The notes under the pieces were generated by a model, which was not told the DNA's origin, searched no databases, and saw only the letters and a program-made list of their open reading frames with translations. A DNA stretch of 11,086 nucleotides from contig JAHJRU010000098.1 in assembly GCA_018830745.1 (NCBI GenBank), forward strand, positions 1 through 11,086. The letters run 5' to 3'. The stretch is from Chloroflexota bacterium (lineage in GTDB: Bacteria > Chloroflexota > Dehalococcoidia > Dehalococcoidales > JAHJRU01). The position numbers and the translations under genes were made by a program. Each line of letters begins with the position of its first letter. The first letter of the stretch is position 1. Below, in pieces: positions 5,681-11,086 of this stretch.

Positions 5681-5702
5681 TAGTTTAGATAATACTAAAG
5701 TA
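5681..5702. promoter_or_regulatory. Candidate ArsR operator (inverted repeat)
   Basis: TAGTTTAG (5681-5688) and CTAAAGTA (5695-5702) form 8-base arms with one mismatch around ATAATA. The repeat lies just downstream of the ArsR operon's predicted start of transcription, where ArsR-family repressors commonly bind. Location and symmetry are seen; binding is inferred. Confidence 0.45.
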
Positions 5703-5712
5703 CTATAACTCT

Positions 5713-5742
5713 ATAATACCGTGTCTCACTTGGCATTGTCAA
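5713..5742 (-). promoter_or_regulatory. Sigma-70 promoter of the ArsR operon
   Basis: On the minus strand a perfect TTGACA -35 box (5742-5737) is followed 18 bases later by TATTAT (5718-5713), five of six matches to the -10 consensus. Transcription would start near 5706 and leave a leader of about 50 bases, including GGAGGT, before the ArsR start. It faces away from the MerR-type promoter at 5783. Confidence 0.65.
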
Positions 5743-5782
5743 TAGCACTTAACAGAATTTTACCCGATTCGCCAAAAAGGAC

Positions 5783-5813
5783 TTGACCTTCCAGTTACTG
5801 GAAGGTGTATCGT
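5783..5813 (+). promoter_or_regulatory. MerR-type operator within an elongated-spacer promoter
   Basis: TTGACC (5783-5788) and TATCGT (5808-5813) are spaced 19 bases apart, the long spacer typical of promoters activated by MerR-family regulators through DNA untwisting. The spacer holds a perfect palindrome: ACCTTCCAGT (5786-5795), one central T, and ACTGGAAGGT (5797-5806). Its ACCTTCC...GGAAGGT outer arms match the pattern of CueR-like and other heavy-metal MerR operators. The stump of a MerR gene begins directly downstream, so this was probably its autoregulated promoter. Confidence 0.7.
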
Positions 5814-5829
5814 GGCTGTAGAGGCAACT

Positions 5830-6045
5830 ATGAGAGCGGGGATGACCATCGGGGAACTGGCAGGCGAGCTTAAACTCAAGCCTAAGGCAATCAGGTACTA
5901 CGAAGAAGTAGGGCTAGGTGGCAAGTCTGAAAGCGAAACTAAAAGTTCTCTGTTTCGTACACTTAGCTCCACCATGAAGCTGGGAGTGCCCTTTTCTACC
6001 GTTTCCCCTCCCAAATTTTCAGCAGTCCTGGCTTCGAGAGTTTAG
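5830..6045 (+). pseudogene. Truncated MerR-family regulator (N-terminal stump)
   Basis: MTIGELAGELKLKPKAIRYY followed by EEVGL (from the ATG at 5842, or 5830 with MRAG added) is a standard MerR-family opening: first helix, turn and most of the recognition helix. The match stops at Leu (5914-5916), where a family member would continue with L.P.R...GYR.Y. The rest of the frame, to 6045, is unlike MerR; it runs through an inverted repeat and then opposite the 3' end of the acyl-CoA ligase gene. A working regulator is about 110-150 residues and needs its wing, dimer helix and ligand site, so this cannot function as such. A GTG at 5812 would lie inside the -10 box and is unlikely to be the start. 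Codons of the stump look intact, so the truncation may be recent. Confidence 0.75.
5917..5973. repeat. Imperfect inverted repeat at the MerR truncation point
   Basis: Three nested paired blocks share one centre: GGTGG (5917-5921) with CCACC (5969-5973), AAGT (5923-5926) with ACTT (5961-5964), and CGAAAC (5934-5939) with GTTTCG (5952-5957). The first base follows immediately after the last recognisable MerR codon. It could be a terminator-like structure after the acyl-CoA ligase gene (whose stop is at 5996), although no T-tract follows on that strand, or the scar of a mobile element. Confidence 0.45.
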
Positions 6046-7531
6046 CCCTCTCCGTCTTGGGGATTTCCTTGAGGAAATGTATGGTCTTTGGTATCTTGAA
6101 ATCGGGGATCTTTTTCCTACAGTGTTCAATAATGGCTTCCTTGTCAGCTTTTTCGCCTTCTTTCAGCACAATGAAGGAAGCCACTTCCTCTCCGCGAACT
6201 TCATCCGGTACACCGATAGTGGCTGCTTCCTGCACCGCGGGGTGCTCCATCAACCAGCCGGTAATTTCCATGGGAGAAATGTTAACCCCCCCTCTGATTA
6301 TGATGTCCTTCTTTCTCCCGGTAATATGAACACACCCATCACTGTCCTTATGGCCTAAATCACCGGTATGAAACCCATCCTTGGGGAATCTGTCAATTTC
6401 ACCATCTGGCGTTATATAGCCCAGTCCCAATGATTTGCCCCTGACAACCAGTTCCCCCTCCTGTCCATTGGGGAGCTCGTTGTTATCCTCATCTAAAATC
6501 AACACCTCTTTAAATCGGGGGGGCGGGCCTATTGAACCGAGTTTCCTGTTTTCTGGATCATTCAATCCCATCCAGCCGGTTTCACTGCTACCGGCTCCTT
6601 GGTTAATAGGAATCCCGTATCGCTCTTCAAACCTCAGCTGGTTCTTTACCAGTAAGGGAGCTGTACTGCTGGTCATAAATCTCAGGGACGGGACATCTTT
6701 TTTATGCAGCGGAACCTCCTGTTCCAGAAGCATGTTGAAGACAGCGGGTACGCCTACACACACAGTAACCTTGTTGTCCTTGAGCCATGAGGGCCACCGG
6801 GTACGGGAGAATTTCTTGGCAAATACCAGAGTTGCGCCGGTATACAGGCTTGGCAAAATTGACAGAATCTGAGGAGAATTCCAACTGTAAGCGCGATAGT
6901 CCAGGATAACGTCTTGTTCCGTAATTTTCAACCTGTCCACGGCATCTAGCGGCTGATAATAGAAAGCTTCCCGGGTTGAGGCCACGCCTTTGGGAACGGC
7001 TGTTGTTCCAGAGGTAAAAACAAGTGTAGCCACATCATCTTTTGTCCCCAGGGGAGAGTCAAATACGGGGCTATAGGTTTTTAAAATATGAAATAATTCA
7101 TTCTCTTGCCCGCTATCAATATCAAAATCAGCATAAGGTATCCATAAATCCGCCTGGTATCTTTCTTGATCAAAGGTCAATTTCTGGTCGTAGAAAACAA
7201 TCTTTGGCCTGGCTATATCAAGCACACGGTAAACATTCTCTTTGCTTTCTTCTACGTTTATGGGGCCGATGATAGAACCATAATTCGACACACCCAAGAA
7301 AATGAGCAGGGTTTCTATCGAGTTTTCGCCGATGAGGGCTACTCTACTGTCTGCTTTTAGTCCCTTTTCTTTCAAGAAATTGGCGATTCTGTTGCACGTG
7401 GCGTACGTTTGCTCATAGGTTATGTGCTTTCCCTGGTCAGGACTTTCAATATAAACCTTGCTTCCCTGACTTCCAGCCTTTTCCTTTAGTATCGTATGTG
7501 TATTTTTATACTGCCATTCCTGCTGTTCCAT
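5996..7531 (-). CDS. AMP-forming acyl-CoA ligase (class I adenylate-forming enzyme)
   Basis: A 511-residue ligase, normal length for the family, that would activate a carboxylic acid to acyl-AMP and then to acyl-CoA. From the ATG at 7531 it shows the phosphate-binding loop TSGTTAVPKG (173-182), GAGSSETG (312-319), HTGDLG (388-393), the hinge GRKKDIIIRGG (405-415), and PKTERAKLSK (491-500) with Lys497 as the likely adenylation lysine. The phosphate loop has Ala where the family signature expects Gly or Ser (TSGTTG.PKG). It resembles CaiC/FadD-like medium-size ligases; the acid cannot be told. The start is chosen because AAGGAGGG lies five bases upstream; a longer frame from 7609 lacks a ribosome site. 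It is the last gene of the right-hand operon, 150 bases after the small unknown gene, and its 3' end abuts the MerR truncation scar. Confidence 0.92.
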   Translation of the reverse strand: MEQQEWQYKNTHTILKEKAGSQGSKVYIESPDQGKHITYEQTYATCNRIANFLKEKGLKADSRVALIGENSIETLLIFLGVSNYGSIIGPINVEESKENVYRVLDIARPKIVFYDQKLTFDQERYQADLWIPYADFDIDSGQENELFHILKTYSPVFDSPLGTKDDVATLVFTSGTTAVPKGVASTREAFYYQPLDAVDRLKITEQDVILDYRAYSWNSPQILSILPSLYTGATLVFAKKFSRTRWPSWLKDNKVTVCVGVPAVFNMLLEQEVPLHKKDVPSLRFMTSSTAPLLVKNQLRFEERYGIPINQGAGSSETGWMGLNDPENRKLGSIGPPPRFKEVLILDEDNNELPNGQEGELVVRGKSLGLGYITPDGEIDRFPKDGFHTGDLGHKDSDGCVHITGRKKDIIIRGGVNISPMEITGWLMEHPAVQEAATIGVPDEVRGEEVASFIVLKEGEKADKEAIIEHCRKKIPDFKIPKTIHFLKEIPKTERAKLSKPGLLKIWEGKR

Positions 7532-7627
7532 TGAAGCCCTCCTTAATAAATAGGGTGTAACGGTGGTTAGAAACGGAATCCCGGCCAATGCTCTCCGTGT
7601 CTTCGTCAATTTACCACGGCCTCACCG

Positions 7628-7644
7628 ACCAGGATTTGCCTGGT
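7628..7644. repeat. Small perfect hairpin between ligase and small-protein genes
   Basis: ACCAGG (7628-7633) and CCTGGT (7639-7644) form a perfect 6-bp stem with a 5-base loop in the only long gap (150 bases) of the right-hand operon. No T-run follows on the minus strand, so it is more likely an mRNA processing or stability element, or chance, than a terminator. Confidence 0.3.
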
Positions 7645-7681
7645 ACAAACACTAATAAGGCTTGCTCATTACCGGCTGGCC

Positions 7682-7972
7682 TCACTTAGCTAAAAGATCG
7701 GCATAATTGAAGGGGCTTCGAGATAAAAACTCGCCCAAGTCCCCCGTAATCTTGATTGCCCATGGCTGGGGATGCAGCACGCCGGTGCCACTTCTAATCC
7801 ACAATATGTCCCCATCAGGTAATTTATCCGGCGAGCTGGACAATATAGCCTTGACATTCAGGCCAGTGTATTTCTCCCGGCCGGGGGTAAGGTCTCTGAT
7901 AGTGAGTTCGAGCTCCTGTTCCTCCATAAGCTGTTCGTCTCTTACCAGCCAGGTTACATATTCTTTCTTCAT
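7682..7972 (-). CDS. Uncharacterised 96-residue protein next to UbiD-family decarboxylase
   Basis: I do not recognise this protein. From the ATG at 7972, preceded by AAGGAGA, it reads MKKEYVTWLVRDEQLMEEQE, an acidic amphipathic stretch (ELELTIRDLTPG), GLNVKAILSSS, then GDILWIRSGTGVLHPQPWAIKI and a C-terminal helix GEFLSRSPFNYADLLAK. It has no signal, membrane helix or cysteine, and the pattern suggests a small mostly beta soluble domain. It is not the zinc-ribbon subunit D (about 75 residues, CxxC motifs) that accompanies some hydroxyarylic acid decarboxylases. It lies 39 bases after the decarboxylase stop and 150 before the ligase start, so it is probably co-expressed and may be an accessory or small subunit of either enzyme (inference from position). 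A frame starting at 7987 has no ribosome site. Confidence 0.75.
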   Translation of the reverse strand: MKKEYVTWLVRDEQLMEEQELELTIRDLTPGREKYTGLNVKAILSSSPDKLPDGDILWIRSGTGVLHPQPWAIKITGDLGEFLSRSPFNYADLLAK

Positions 7973-8011
7973 TTCTCTCCTTACCATGAAGTGTTACTTT
8001 TAGCGTGGTAG

Positions 8012-9442
8012 TTATTTAAATCCATACCTTTGCCAGTTCTCAGTCACCTTCTGTCTGATGCTTTCCGGGTAGATGGTGTTGAATGAAGACTTGACCGGCA
8101 GGTCGTTCTCGGGCCAATCCAGCGGGTAGGTGCAGTCCAGCAGTGCCGTCGCCCCCAGGCCGTGGGCTCGTTCCTCTGTGCTGTAACAGGGTGTCAGGGG
8201 GTTCCCCCGGCCGGGGTGTTCCTTTATCATTACGCCCCGAACTGAATGGCACCTGGTGCCTACGGCGTGCAGCACCTCGCCAAAGTTAAAGACATCAATA
8301 TCCTGGTCTACTACTATTATCTTGGTTATGGGCACCCGGCGTGATGTGAGGGCGTCTCTGACCTGTTGGGCAATCTCGTTGCCACCTTTCGTCACCCCCA
8401 CCACCACCACGTGGCATGCTCCCTCCAAAGGCAGGGAAACATCGGTGATTGGCAGTCCGAGCTTCTTCAGTCGCCTCTTGTAAGCCATGGCCATGGTGAT
8501 TCCTCCTGACACGCCGGCTTCGTCTATCGGCGTGCCCAGACTGACCATGGTTATCATTGGAGAGTTGCGGTAAGTAATTGCCTTTACCTGGCATATTACG
8601 CCGTCGCCTCCAGGCCGAGAACGGTAGCCGGTATACTCACCGAAGGGTCCCTCCATCTGGGTAACGCGGGGTATTACTTCACCCTCAATCACAATTTCTG
8701 CGTGAGCAGGCACCAACAGATCACTGGTTTCACACTTAATCAGCTCTATCGGCTCCTGAGCCAGGGCTCCGGCGAAGTCCGCTTCGCTCTCGCCTATCCG
8801 GTAGCCGGCACCACCCACCAGAGTGGAAAGCTGGTCAGCCCCGGTTACTACTGCCACCGGCATCGGCTTGTTAGCCGGAACATACTTTTCGGTCAGGAGC
8901 ATTGCCAGGTGACTGAGGGGCAGCGGCTGTCCCACCAGCGCCCGCCGAGTATGAAGCATGAAGCGGTAGGTCCCCCAGTTAGTCCAGTCTGAATCCGGGT
9001 CCTGGTTTATTACTATGTCCCATGTCCCCAGATAACGGCCGCCGTCTCCATCGTGGATTAGGGGTGCGGGAAACTGGAAGACATCCACATCATCACCCAG
9101 CATAACATTCTCTTTGCACGGTCCGTCCTTGACCACCACAGGCTTGATGGGATGCTGCTCTCGGCGCTCATATTCGGCAAACATGTCCCTCACCGGAATG
9201 TCAGGGCTGAGTCCCAGAGCAATGGCCAGTCTTCTGTAGCTGGCGATGCCACCGCTGAAGATACCGAAGCCCTCCGGATAGTCCTTAATCTTTTCAAAGA
9301 GGCAGGCCGGGCCCTGCATCTCGTTGGAGCGTCGAGCGATAGCTGCCGCCTCAAGCTCCCAATCTACTTCCTGCTTGATGCGGACTATATCTCCGGTCCT
9401 TTCCAGCGCTTCTATAAATTGACGATTGTCTTTAAATGCCAC
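8012..9442 (-). CDS. UbiD-family prenylated-FMN-dependent (de)carboxylase
   Basis: A 476-residue UbiD-fold enzyme, full length for the family, which reversibly decarboxylates aromatic, heteroaromatic or alpha,beta-unsaturated acids on prenylated FMN. NWGTYR (155-160) carries the cofactor-contacting Asn and catalytic Arg160; MEGPFGEYTGY (263-273) carries the Glu264/Glu269 pair matching the catalytic E(R)E set of Fdc/UbiD; VVDQDIDVFN (377-386) is the conserved C-terminal acidic stretch. The start is a GTG just downstream of GGAGGAG; no better ATG is nearby. Catabolic UbiD enzymes of anaerobes act on phthaloyl-CoA, phenylphosphate, 4-hydroxybenzoate and similar compounds; the cluster with a CoA ligase and Liv transporter suggests catabolism rather than ubiquinone synthesis. 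Maturation needs a UbiX flavin prenyltransferase, not present in this window. The substrate is unknown. Confidence 0.93.
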   Translation of the reverse strand: MAFKDNRQFIEALERTGDIVRIKQEVDWELEAAAIARRSNEMQGPACLFEKIKDYPEGFGIFSGGIASYRRLAIALGLSPDIPVRDMFAEYERREQHPIKPVVVKDGPCKENVMLGDDVDVFQFPAPLIHDGDGGRYLGTWDIVINQDPDSDWTNWGTYRFMLHTRRALVGQPLPLSHLAMLLTEKYVPANKPMPVAVVTGADQLSTLVGGAGYRIGESEADFAGALAQEPIELIKCETSDLLVPAHAEIVIEGEVIPRVTQMEGPFGEYTGYRSRPGGDGVICQVKAITYRNSPMITMVSLGTPIDEAGVSGGITMAMAYKRRLKKLGLPITDVSLPLEGACHVVVVGVTKGGNEIAQQVRDALTSRRVPITKIIVVDQDIDVFNFGEVLHAVGTRCHSVRGVMIKEHPGRGNPLTPCYSTEERAHGLGATALLDCTYPLDWPENDLPVKSSFNTIYPESIRQKVTENWQRYGFK

Positions 9443-9477
9443 TTAACTCCTCCTGATTGTCCAATTACGGCTATTGG

Positions 9478-10140
9478 TTACTCCTGTGGGGGCAGGTTAT
9501 TCAAGTAATCGATCACTCTCTGCACCGGGACTACATCTCCATATTTCTGGTTGATATCGAAAAGATTTGCCTCATGTGGACCTTTTGCCCGATCGGCAAC
9601 ACATTCCCGGGGCACGATAGCTCTGAAGCTGTATTGCAGGGCATCGACCGCTGTTGCCCGGACACAACCACTGGTGGTACAGCCGGTGATGATGAGGGTA
9701 TCGACCCCCAGGCGGATAAGGAGTGATGACAGATGGGTACCGAAGAAGGCGCTTGGCCCCTGCTTGATAATCACCGGCTCGCCAGTCATCGGCTTCACAC
9801 GTTCATCTATCTCAACTAACCGGGAGCCGGCCTTCAACAGGGCTAACGTAGGCGCTTTCTTAAGCCAGATGCCCATCTCGCTTTCGCAGCCCTCTTCGTA
9901 TCCCATGGCAGTGAAGATTACCGGAATCTCTTTCTGCCGGGCCAGATGTATAACTTCGGCTGTGGCCTGTACTTCTGCATCCATGTTGGAACCAAACGGC
10001 GCTTCGGGGTCAGTGAAGGCATTCATCAAGTCAATGACGAGCAATGCCGGCTTCTCACCAAAGCCTAGTTGTTGGCCAAAACCCGCTTTTTGGTACCTTT
10101 GTTCCTCATCGCTGGTTAGTGAAACGGTTTCTTCTTTCAT
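9478..10140 (-). CDS. Cysteine hydrolase, isochorismatase / N-carbamoylsarcosine amidase-like
   Basis: A 220-residue soluble hydrolase of the isochorismatase-like fold. The catalytic triad is visible: Asp37 in LLVIDLMNAF, Lys126 in VIIKQGPSAFFGT, and Cys159 in GCTTSGCVRATAVDA. A conserved cysteine nucleophile separates these amidases (N-carbamoylsarcosine amidase, maleamate amidohydrolase, nicotinamidase relatives) from true isochorismatases. The first 28 residues, including QKAGFGQQLGFGEKPALL, resemble the extended N-terminus of carbamoylsarcosine-amidase-type members. It would cleave a C-N bond, releasing ammonia, or CO2 plus ammonia from a carbamoyl group. GGAGG precedes the ATG by seven bases. 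It sits 35 bases before the UbiD-family gene and 37 after LivF, so hydrolysis may provide the acid that the decarboxylase or ligase uses. The substrate is unknown. Confidence 0.9.
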   Translation of the reverse strand: MKEETVSLTSDEEQRYQKAGFGQQLGFGEKPALLVIDLMNAFTDPEAPFGSNMDAEVQATAEVIHLARQKEIPVIFTAMGYEEGCESEMGIWLKKAPTLALLKAGSRLVEIDERVKPMTGEPVIIKQGPSAFFGTHLSSLLIRLGVDTLIITGCTTSGCVRATAVDALQYSFRAIVPRECVADRAKGPHEANLFDINQKYGDVVPVQRVIDYLNNLPPQE

Positions 10141-10177
10141 ATTCGCCCCTCCTCATCCAAATGGTATTAGACCCCGG

Positions 10178-10891
10178 CTAAATGGATTCATGTGCCACAC
10201 CGATGTATCTGGCCTTAATCTCCTCATTGTCTTTGAATTCCTTGGTTGTAGACTGGTGTACTATAGTGCCTTTGCTTATGACATAGATGTAATCGGCGAC
10301 GGATAACGCCATGGGAAGATTCTGTTCCACTAACAGAATAGAAAAGCCGCTTTCCTTGAGCTGGGCAATAATGCGGCCAATCTCTCGTACCAGCAGCGGG
10401 GACAGTCCCTCTGAAGGCTCGTCCATCAGTAGCAAATCAGGATTGGTCATTAATGCCCTGGCGATGGTCAGCATTTGCTGCTCTCCACCGCTGAGGAGAT
10501 TACCCTTTATGCTGGCTCGTTCCTTCAATACCGGGAAAAAGGAATAAACCCTATCTAAAGACCACGGGTTATCTTTTCCCCTGGTTCGGGCCGACATGGT
10601 AAGATTTTCCTTTACCGTCAGAGAGGGGAAGATGTGCCGCCCCTGGGGAACCAGGCCCATTCCCATCTTGGCAATCTTATAGGACTCGAGGTTGCTAACG
10701 TTTTTCCCCTTAAAACGTACTTCGCCGCGGCGCGGGGGGGTAAGACCAATGATTGAGCTAATAGTGGTTGTTTTGCCCATGCCATTGCGGCCCAGTAAGG
10801 CTACGGTGGAACCCTCTCTCACCTCCAGGGAAATACCCTGTAGTATGTAACTATCCCCATAATAGGTGTGGATATCAAACAGTTCCAGCAT
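10178..10891 (-). CDS. livF: Branched-chain amino acid-type ABC transporter ATP-binding protein LivF
   Basis: A 237-residue ABC ATPase of the LivF type, one of two cytoplasmic nucleotide-binding subunits that drive a Liv/HAAT importer. Walker A is GRNGMGKTT (34-42), the Q-loop region reads GLVPQGRHIFPSLTV, the signature is LSGGEQQM (133-140), and Walker B is LLLMDEP (153-159) followed by SEGLSP, with the switch in LLVEQN. The start is the ATG one base after the LivG stop codon (TAAGATG), typical coupling for livG-livF; a longer in-frame start at 10942 lies inside LivG and is rejected. Liv-type transporters next to CoA ligases and decarboxylases often import aromatic or other organic acids and amides rather than amino acids, so the cargo here is open. 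Solute-binding and permease genes should lie beyond the right edge. Confidence 0.93.
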   Translation of the reverse strand: MLELFDIHTYYGDSYILQGISLEVREGSTVALLGRNGMGKTTTISSIIGLTPPRRGEVRFKGKNVSNLESYKIAKMGMGLVPQGRHIFPSLTVKENLTMSARTRGKDNPWSLDRVYSFFPVLKERASIKGNLLSGGEQQMLTIARALMTNPDLLLMDEPSEGLSPLLVREIGRIIAQLKESGFSILLVEQNLPMALSVADYIYVISKGTIVHQSTTKEFKDNEEIKARYIGVAHESI

Positions 10892-10892
10892 C

Positions 10893-11086
10893 TTACGTAT
10901 CTTCTCCTGCTCCCATGTAAATTTCCCTGACCCTGGGATCATTACGTACTATGTCCGGTGCGCCTTCAGTTATAATTTGTCCATAATGGAGCACCATTAT
11001 TCTTTCCGCCACGCCAAATACCAGATCCATGTCATGGGTGACAATAATAGCCGTGATATCTTTCCCCATATTACGTATCATGTCCA
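10893..11086 (-). CDS. livG: Branched-chain amino acid-type ABC transporter ATP-binding protein LivG (C-terminal part)
   Basis: Only the last 64 or so codons are in the window; the frame runs off the right edge, which is the gene's upstream side. DITAIIVTHDMDLVFGVAERIMVLH is the switch-histidine region (THDMD), and GQIITEGAPDIVRNDPRVREIYMG is the characteristic LivG tail that ends the family shortly after the ABC domain. Paired with LivF downstream by a one-base gap, it would supply the second ATPase of a heterodimeric Liv importer. Walker A, signature and Walker B are outside the window. Confidence 0.9.
   Translation of the reverse strand, partial: DMIRNMGKDITAIIVTHDMDLVFGVAERIMVLHYGQIITEGAPDIVRNDPRVREIYMGAGEDT

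Noticed and set aside
5917..5973. Integron attC site
   Set aside because: The pairing is symmetric but the core-site sequences (RYYYAAC and GTTRRRY) are not at the ends, and no integrase is near.
7532..7609. Longer N-terminus for the acyl-CoA ligase
   Set aside because: AAGGAGGG stands directly before the ATG at 7531 and the extra 26 residues are unlike the family start.
10892..10942. Longer start for LivF inside LivG
   Set aside because: The ATG one base after the LivG stop matches the usual LivF N-terminus.
1..11086. CRISPR array, transposase or complete insertion sequence
   Set aside because: No regularly spaced repeats and no transposase- or integrase-like frame were seen on either strand.

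Overview
The window reads as chromosomal DNA of moderate GC from a free-living bacterium, probably an uncultured anaerobe or microaerophile. A prenylated-FMN (UbiD-type) decarboxylase next to a CoA ligase and a Liv-type transporter, together with DsrE and sulfide:quinone-reductase-like proteins, fits a sediment or subsurface organism. Dehalococcoidia-like Chloroflexota would be my first guess, but nothing here fixes the taxon. Most genes lie on the minus strand and most have clear GGAGG-type ribosome sites.

Layout, left to right. (1) 77-891, plus strand: a consensus promoter abuts a lipoprotein made of a lipobox, a long coiled coil and a C-terminal Hint (intein/hedgehog-type) self-cleaving domain that lacks the usual terminal His-Asn. 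(2) 987-1970, minus: a metallo-beta-lactamase-fold hydrolase. (3) 1971-2672: about 700 bases with no intact gene. It holds an 18-codon ORF with a good ribosome site, the C-terminal remnant of a probable L-2-amino-thiazoline-4-carboxylate hydrolase, a hairpin resembling a tRNA T-arm, and the first 15 codons of a cysteine desulfurase with an intact ribosome site. (4) 2673-5656, minus: a compact operon running ArsR-family regulator, 13-residue leader ORF, DsrE-like protein, two-helix SHOCT membrane protein, sulfide:quinone-reductase-like flavoprotein, PepSY lipoprotein, then the cysteine desulfurase stump. It has a strong promoter and a candidate operator. (5) 5783-5973, plus: a perfect MerR-type operator/promoter driving a MerR gene cut off after about 25 conserved codons, exactly where an imperfect inverted repeat begins. 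(6) 5996-11086, minus: LivG (partial), LivF, cysteine hydrolase (isochorismatase fold), UbiD-family decarboxylase, a 96-residue protein I do not recognise, and an acyl-CoA ligase, spaced as one operon.

How the genes may work together. The ArsR operon looks like sulfide/persulfide handling with a possible metal (copper) side: two of its envelope proteins carry Met/Gly-rich stretches and a MerR-type metal-style promoter stands beside it. The right-hand cluster looks like uptake and activation of an organic acid, perhaps aromatic and perhaps carrying an amide: import through the Liv ABC system, C-N hydrolysis, decarboxylation or carboxylation on prFMN, and CoA activation. The substrate cannot be read from the sequence.

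The segment 2614-5916 is bounded on each side by a gene broken soon after its start codon (cysteine desulfurase on the left, MerR on the right), each break lying at or beside an inverted repeat. This suggests the ArsR operon was moved in, or its flanks were deleted. The two most unusual items are the Hint lipoprotein and this doubly truncated island.
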